Shown: positions 60,999-64,000 of the stretch, in pieces | Numbering within the stretch: position 1 is the first letter of the stretch | How the letters are laid out: each line of letters starts with the position of its first letter | Assembly (NCBI GenBank): GCA_027682925.1 | Contig: JAQCYU010000006.1 | Span: 1-64,000 of the forward strand | DNA: 64,000 bases | Direction of reading: 5' to 3' | From: Coriobacteriaceae bacterium AF45-21 | GTDB taxonomy: Bacteria; Actinomycetota; Coriobacteriia; Coriobacteriales; Coriobacteriaceae | Made by a program: the position numbers and the translations under genes | Notes under the pieces: generated by a model | Told to the model about the DNA's origin: nothing | What the model saw: the letters and a program-made list of their open reading frames with translations, nothing else | Databases searched by the model: none

Positions 60999-62762
60999 TC
61001 ACGCTTCGACGGCCATGTTTTCGGCCGTCATGCCGTTCTGAGCGAGCAGCTCGCTGGGGTCGTAGCGGTCGGGGAAGCCCTTGGCGATGCCGAAGGTGCG
61101 CGTGCGCAACGGCGTGCATGCCAGATAACATGCCACGCGCTCGCCCCAGCCGCCGTCCAAGATACCGTCCTCGAGGGTGACGACAACGCGATGCTCGGCG
61201 GCAAGGCTGTCGAGGAACTCGCGGTCGAGCTCGGTTGCAAAGCGCGGGTTGACGAGTGTGGCCTCGATACCGTACTCGGCGGCCAAGCGGTTTGTCACGC
61301 GCTCGCCCAGCTCAAAGAAATCGCCAAGCGCGAGCACGGCCACGTCGCGGCCCTGGCGCACCACGTTGTAGCGCGCGACACCGTAATCGGCGTCCTCGGC
61401 AGGCGCCAAGTCGGGGCGGCTTACCAGGCCAATGCCGGGCACGCGAATCGCCACAGGATGCTCGCGGTGATCGAGCGACCAGCTCAGCATGGACAGATAT
61501 TCCTCCATGCAGGCCGGCGCCAAGTAGTGCATGTTGGGAAGACCGCCCAGCATGGAAATATCAAAGAACGAAAGGTGCGTCTCGGACGTGGTGCCAAAGA
61601 TCGACGCGCCAAATACCAGGATGGTTGCGGGGGCGTCGTTGAGGCACAGGTCGTGCCACAGTTCGTCGTAGGCGCGCTGCAAAAACGTGCCGTACACACC
61701 AAAGACTGGCTTGGCGCCCGAGCGCGCAAGCGCGGTGGCAAAGGTCACGGCGTGTTCCTCGGCAATGCCCACGTCGACAAACTGCTTGCCTGCCGCGGCG
61801 CGAAGCTCGGGTGTAAAGCCCATGATGTAGGGCGTGGCAGCCGTGATGCCCACAACCTGCGGATCGTGCTCGATGGCGGCGCTGAGCGCCTCGCCCGTAA
61901 TGTCGGCATAGGTGCGCGGCGCAGGCTCGCTCGGATGGCCCGGGCAGAGCTTGCGCCCAGTCGCCATGTCAAACGGACCCACATGATGCCAGCGCTCGGG
62001 GTCGCTCTGGGCTGGCTCAAAGCCCTTGCCCTTTGCGGTGGAGACGTGCAGCACGATGGGATGATCGATATCGCGCAGCTCCTGCAGCGTGTCGACCAGG
62101 GCCAACACATCGTTGCCGGTGTCCAGATAGCGGTAGTCGAGCCCCATCGCGCGGAAAACGTTGCGCTCACAGGTGCCGTTGCTGGCGCGTAGCTCGGCCA
62201 GATTGCGATACAGGCCACCGTGGTTTTCGGCGATGGACTGGTCGTTATCGTTGACGATGATGATCAAGTTGCTGTCGAGTTCGGCGGCATTGTCGAGGCC
62301 CTCAAACGCCAAGCCGCCCGAAAGCGAGCCGTCGCCAATGATGGTAATGACGTTGTACGTATCGCCCGCCAGGTCACGAGCGTGTGCCAGGCCGCAGCCC
62401 AGGCTCACCGACGTGGAGGTATGGCCCATGGCGAACAGGTCGTGCTCGGACTCGTCGGGATTGGCAAAGCCAGAAGCCTCACCATAACGCTCCGGATCGA
62501 TATAAGTGTACGCGCGCCCAGTCAGCGCCTTGTGGGCGTAGGTCTGGTGTGACACGTCAAAGACAATTTTGTCGGTGGGGGAGTTAAACACGCGATGGAG
62601 CGCGACCGTAAGCTCAACGACGCCCAAGTTGGGGGCAACGTGCCCGCCGACGGCGGCGGAGCTTTCGAGGATGGCGTGGCGGATCTCGCCGCAGAGCAGC
62701 GGAAGCTCGGCGCGATCGAGAGCCTTGACGTCCTCGGGCGTTGTCGTTTGCGTAAGCAGCAT
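60999..62762 (-). CDS. dxs: 1-deoxy-D-xylulose-5-phosphate synthase
   Basis: The 587-residue thiamine-diphosphate enzyme makes the first MEP-pathway intermediate from pyruvate and glyceraldehyde 3-phosphate. Motifs include the N-terminal HVAPNLGVVELTVALH, the ThDP-binding GDGSLSGGLAFEGLDNA with NDND further on, and the transketolase-type FVDVGIAEEHAVTFA with its catalytic Glu. It is about 35 residues shorter than E. coli Dxs, in line with the shorter type found in Firmicutes and Actinobacteria. A terminator follows. The upstream gap to 62990 holds its promoter. Confidence 0.9.
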   Translation of the reverse strand: MLLTQTTTPEDVKALDRAELPLLCGEIRHAILESSAAVGGHVAPNLGVVELTVALHRVFNSPTDKIVFDVSHQTYAHKALTGRAYTYIDPERYGEASGFANPDESEHDLFAMGHTSTSVSLGCGLAHARDLAGDTYNVITIIGDGSLSGGLAFEGLDNAAELDSNLIIIVNDNDQSIAENHGGLYRNLAELRASNGTCERNVFRAMGLDYRYLDTGNDVLALVDTLQELRDIDHPIVLHVSTAKGKGFEPAQSDPERWHHVGPFDMATGRKLCPGHPSEPAPRTYADITGEALSAAIEHDPQVVGITAATPYIMGFTPELRAAAGKQFVDVGIAEEHAVTFATALARSGAKPVFGVYGTFLQRAYDELWHDLCLNDAPATILVFGASIFGTTSETHLSFFDISMLGGLPNMHYLAPACMEEYLSMLSWSLDHREHPVAIRVPGIGLVSRPDLAPAEDADYGVARYNVVRQGRDVAVLALGDFFELGERVTNRLAAEYGIEATLVNPRFATELDREFLDSLAAEHRVVVTLEDGILDGGWGERVACYLACTPLRTRTFGIAKGFPDRYDPSELLAQNGMTAENMAVEA

Positions 62763-62990
62763 CGTTGTGGGTTACTCCATGCGAATCGTGCGCCGGCACT
62801 CCCTCGGCCGGCACAATTGCACAAGACAGTCTCGCACATTTTGGCGTTTGATATGTGACGGCGGCGCGGTAATTCGCCAACTGGCGGGGCAAAACGTTTT
62901 GTCCGATGCCATACTGATAAGTTCCATGATGATTTTATTCATTGCGTGCAGGCTGTGGCTTGCCGCCGAGCGCCGCTGGAAGGAGGCCGC

Positions 62991-63548
62991 ATGTCCGATA
63001 CCGTTCGTGCCGAGAAAATCGCGTGCGAAGTAGACCATGCTGCCCGTCAACTGGCACAGGCGGGCCGTCTGGACCTGACGCGCGAGTTTATCCAGCATGG
63101 CGATGTGACGGTGTATACGCATGTGACCTCGGTGGCGCGGGCAAGTCTGTCCTTTGCCGAGCGCCTGGGCCGCGTCGGTGTTTCGGTCGACCGTGCCTCG
63201 CTGTTGCGCGGGGCCCTGCTGCACGATTACTTTCTCTATGATTGGCACGACCCCGACCCAAGCCATCGACTGCACGGATTCCGGCATCCATTTTTTGCTC
63301 TGGCGCGTGCCGAGGAAGATTTTGAGCTGACGCCGCGCGAGCGGAATATTATCGTGCGGCATATGTTTCCGCTGGTGCCGGTGCCGCCGACGTGTCGTGA
63401 GGCATGGATTGTGTGCCTGGCGGATAAATGGTGCGCGCTGCGCGAGACGATTGCCGGCCGTCTGCCGCGCAAAGGCGGCGCGAACGATTTGAACGAGGGC
63501 TCGAGTGACGGCTCGAGCAAAGAATCGAACGAAAAGAGGAGTGGGTAG
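62991..63548 (+). CDS. HD-domain phosphohydrolase
   Basis: The 185-residue protein has an HD core: a Thr-His pair near residue 41, ALLHDYFLYDWHD near residue 78 and a later VRHMFP plus DKWCALRE helix. It should hydrolyse a phosphate ester or nucleotide with a divalent metal. The last 25 residues are a low-complexity Ser/Asn/Glu tail. ATG follows GAAGGAGG. It runs almost directly into the next gene, which suggests an operon. Confidence 0.8.
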   Translation: MSDTVRAEKIACEVDHAARQLAQAGRLDLTREFIQHGDVTVYTHVTSVARASLSFAERLGRVGVSVDRASLLRGALLHDYFLYDWHDPDPSHRLHGFRHPFFALARAEEDFELTPRERNIIVRHMFPLVPVPPTCREAWIVCLADKWCALRETIAGRLPRKGGANDLNEGSSDGSSKESNEKRSG

Positions 63549-63551
63549 ACG

Positions 63552-64000
63552 GTGGGAACCGCGATCGACATGGCATTTGACGGCGCGACGCTTGCCGCCT
63601 GTCCGCTCTCGGCGCTGGTACTCTCGTTTGCCTTCTACGGTTTTTGCGGCTGGGTATGGGAGTCGACAGTCTGCGCCATGCTCAACCACGGACGCTTTGC
63701 CAACAGCGGCTTTTTGCTAGGGCCGTGTTGTCCCATCTACGGTGCGGGCGGCATCGCGTGCTGGTTGCTGCTGCGTGGAATCCCAGACGCCTCGAACCAG
63801 TTTGTCGCTGCCGCGCTCGTATGCAGCGTGATTGAGTACAGCGTAGGCGTGTTGTTGGAAAAAACAACAGGCGCGCGCTTTTGGGATTACTCGCATCTGC
63901 CGTTTAACCTGCACGGACGCATCTGCCTGTACTGGGCCTGCGCGTTTGGCCTGGGTGCACTGTGCATTTGCCGTTTAGTGGAGCCGGCATTGCTGGGGCT
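63552..64000 (+). CDS. CmpB-type putative ABC transporter permease (PF06541), partial
   Basis: Cut off by the window end after about 149 codons. The product has membrane helices with the family motifs FYGFCGWVWEST, NSGFLLGPCCPIYGAGG, EYSVGVLLEKTTGARFWDYS and FNLHGRICLYWACAFG. Function is not established; the name ABC permease is historical. Start at GTG 63552 behind GAGGAG, or ATG 63570. It follows the HD phosphohydrolase by three bases. Confidence 0.8.
   Translation, partial: MGTAIDMAFDGATLAACPLSALVLSFAFYGFCGWVWESTVCAMLNHGRFANSGFLLGPCCPIYGAGGIACWLLLRGIPDASNQFVAAALVCSVIEYSVGVLLEKTTGARFWDYSHLPFNLHGRICLYWACAFGLGALCICRLVEPALLG

Overview
The window is a stretch of high-GC bacterial chromosome. 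It is most likely from a gut actinobacterium of the class Coriobacteriia, probably Collinsella or a close relative. I infer this from the high GC with actinobacterial codon use, the LuxR-type regulator with a membrane-spanning N-terminal half typical of that class, the obligately fermentative gene content (pyruvate formate-lyase, many exporters, no respiratory genes) and the unusual crop of structured intergenic repeats. No rRNA, tRNA, phage, plasmid origin, transposase or cas gene was seen.

Layout. 0-10 kb: amino-acid permease behind a long leader ending in an attenuator-like hairpin; LuxR regulator; amidohydrolase plus MATE exporter; AAA/DUF4143 ATPase preceded by four tandem 23-bp repeats; GNAT acetyltransferase; DAHP synthase. 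10-18 kb: MarR-controlled heterodimeric ABC exporter; SDR dehydrogenase and KdgT-type permease. 18-23 kb: pyruvate formate-lyase whose glycyl-radical domain is a separate gene, a DegV protein and the PFL-activating enzyme. 23-27 kb: MTA/SAH nucleosidase, EngB GTPase, a two-gene small-protein/XRE operon with paired operators, a secreted protein with a 34-residue membrane peptide. 27-32 kb: aspartate-family block (thrB-thrC divergent from lysC and asd). 32-45 kb: Ogt, kinase remnant, AIM24 protein, ABC transporter of the FtsX type, XRE-membrane protein, phosphofructokinase, C45-like hydrolase, M18 aminopeptidase. 45-50 kb: antitoxin/PIN pair, D-hydroxyacid dehydrogenase, methionine aminopeptidase with SEC-C motif, radical SAM protein, alpha/beta hydrolase. 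50-56 kb: GGDEF-like/REC/HD-GYP protein with an Hpt protein, DUF2975/XRE pair, ABC-2 transporter. 56-64 kb: glutamate-type amino-acid ABC operon with a C26 gamma-glutamyl hydrolase, Dxs, HD phosphohydrolase and a truncated CmpB-type membrane protein.

Two things dominate the non-coding sequence. First, intergenic gaps are packed with inverted-repeat elements of several families: hairpins with a constant 13-nt loop (GGGACAG core) and variable or family-specific arms, long stems carrying a conserved symmetric internal loop, a perfect 35-bp terminal-inverted-repeat element, and an alternating-orientation array of six 15-bp repeats with 25-26-bp spacers. Second, about eleven single-base reading-frame lesions hit ten otherwise well-conserved genes. 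Almost all are repaired by adding one base, often in a homopolymer, so uncorrected sequencing error is the likeliest explanation, and those genes should be read as probably intact in the living cell.
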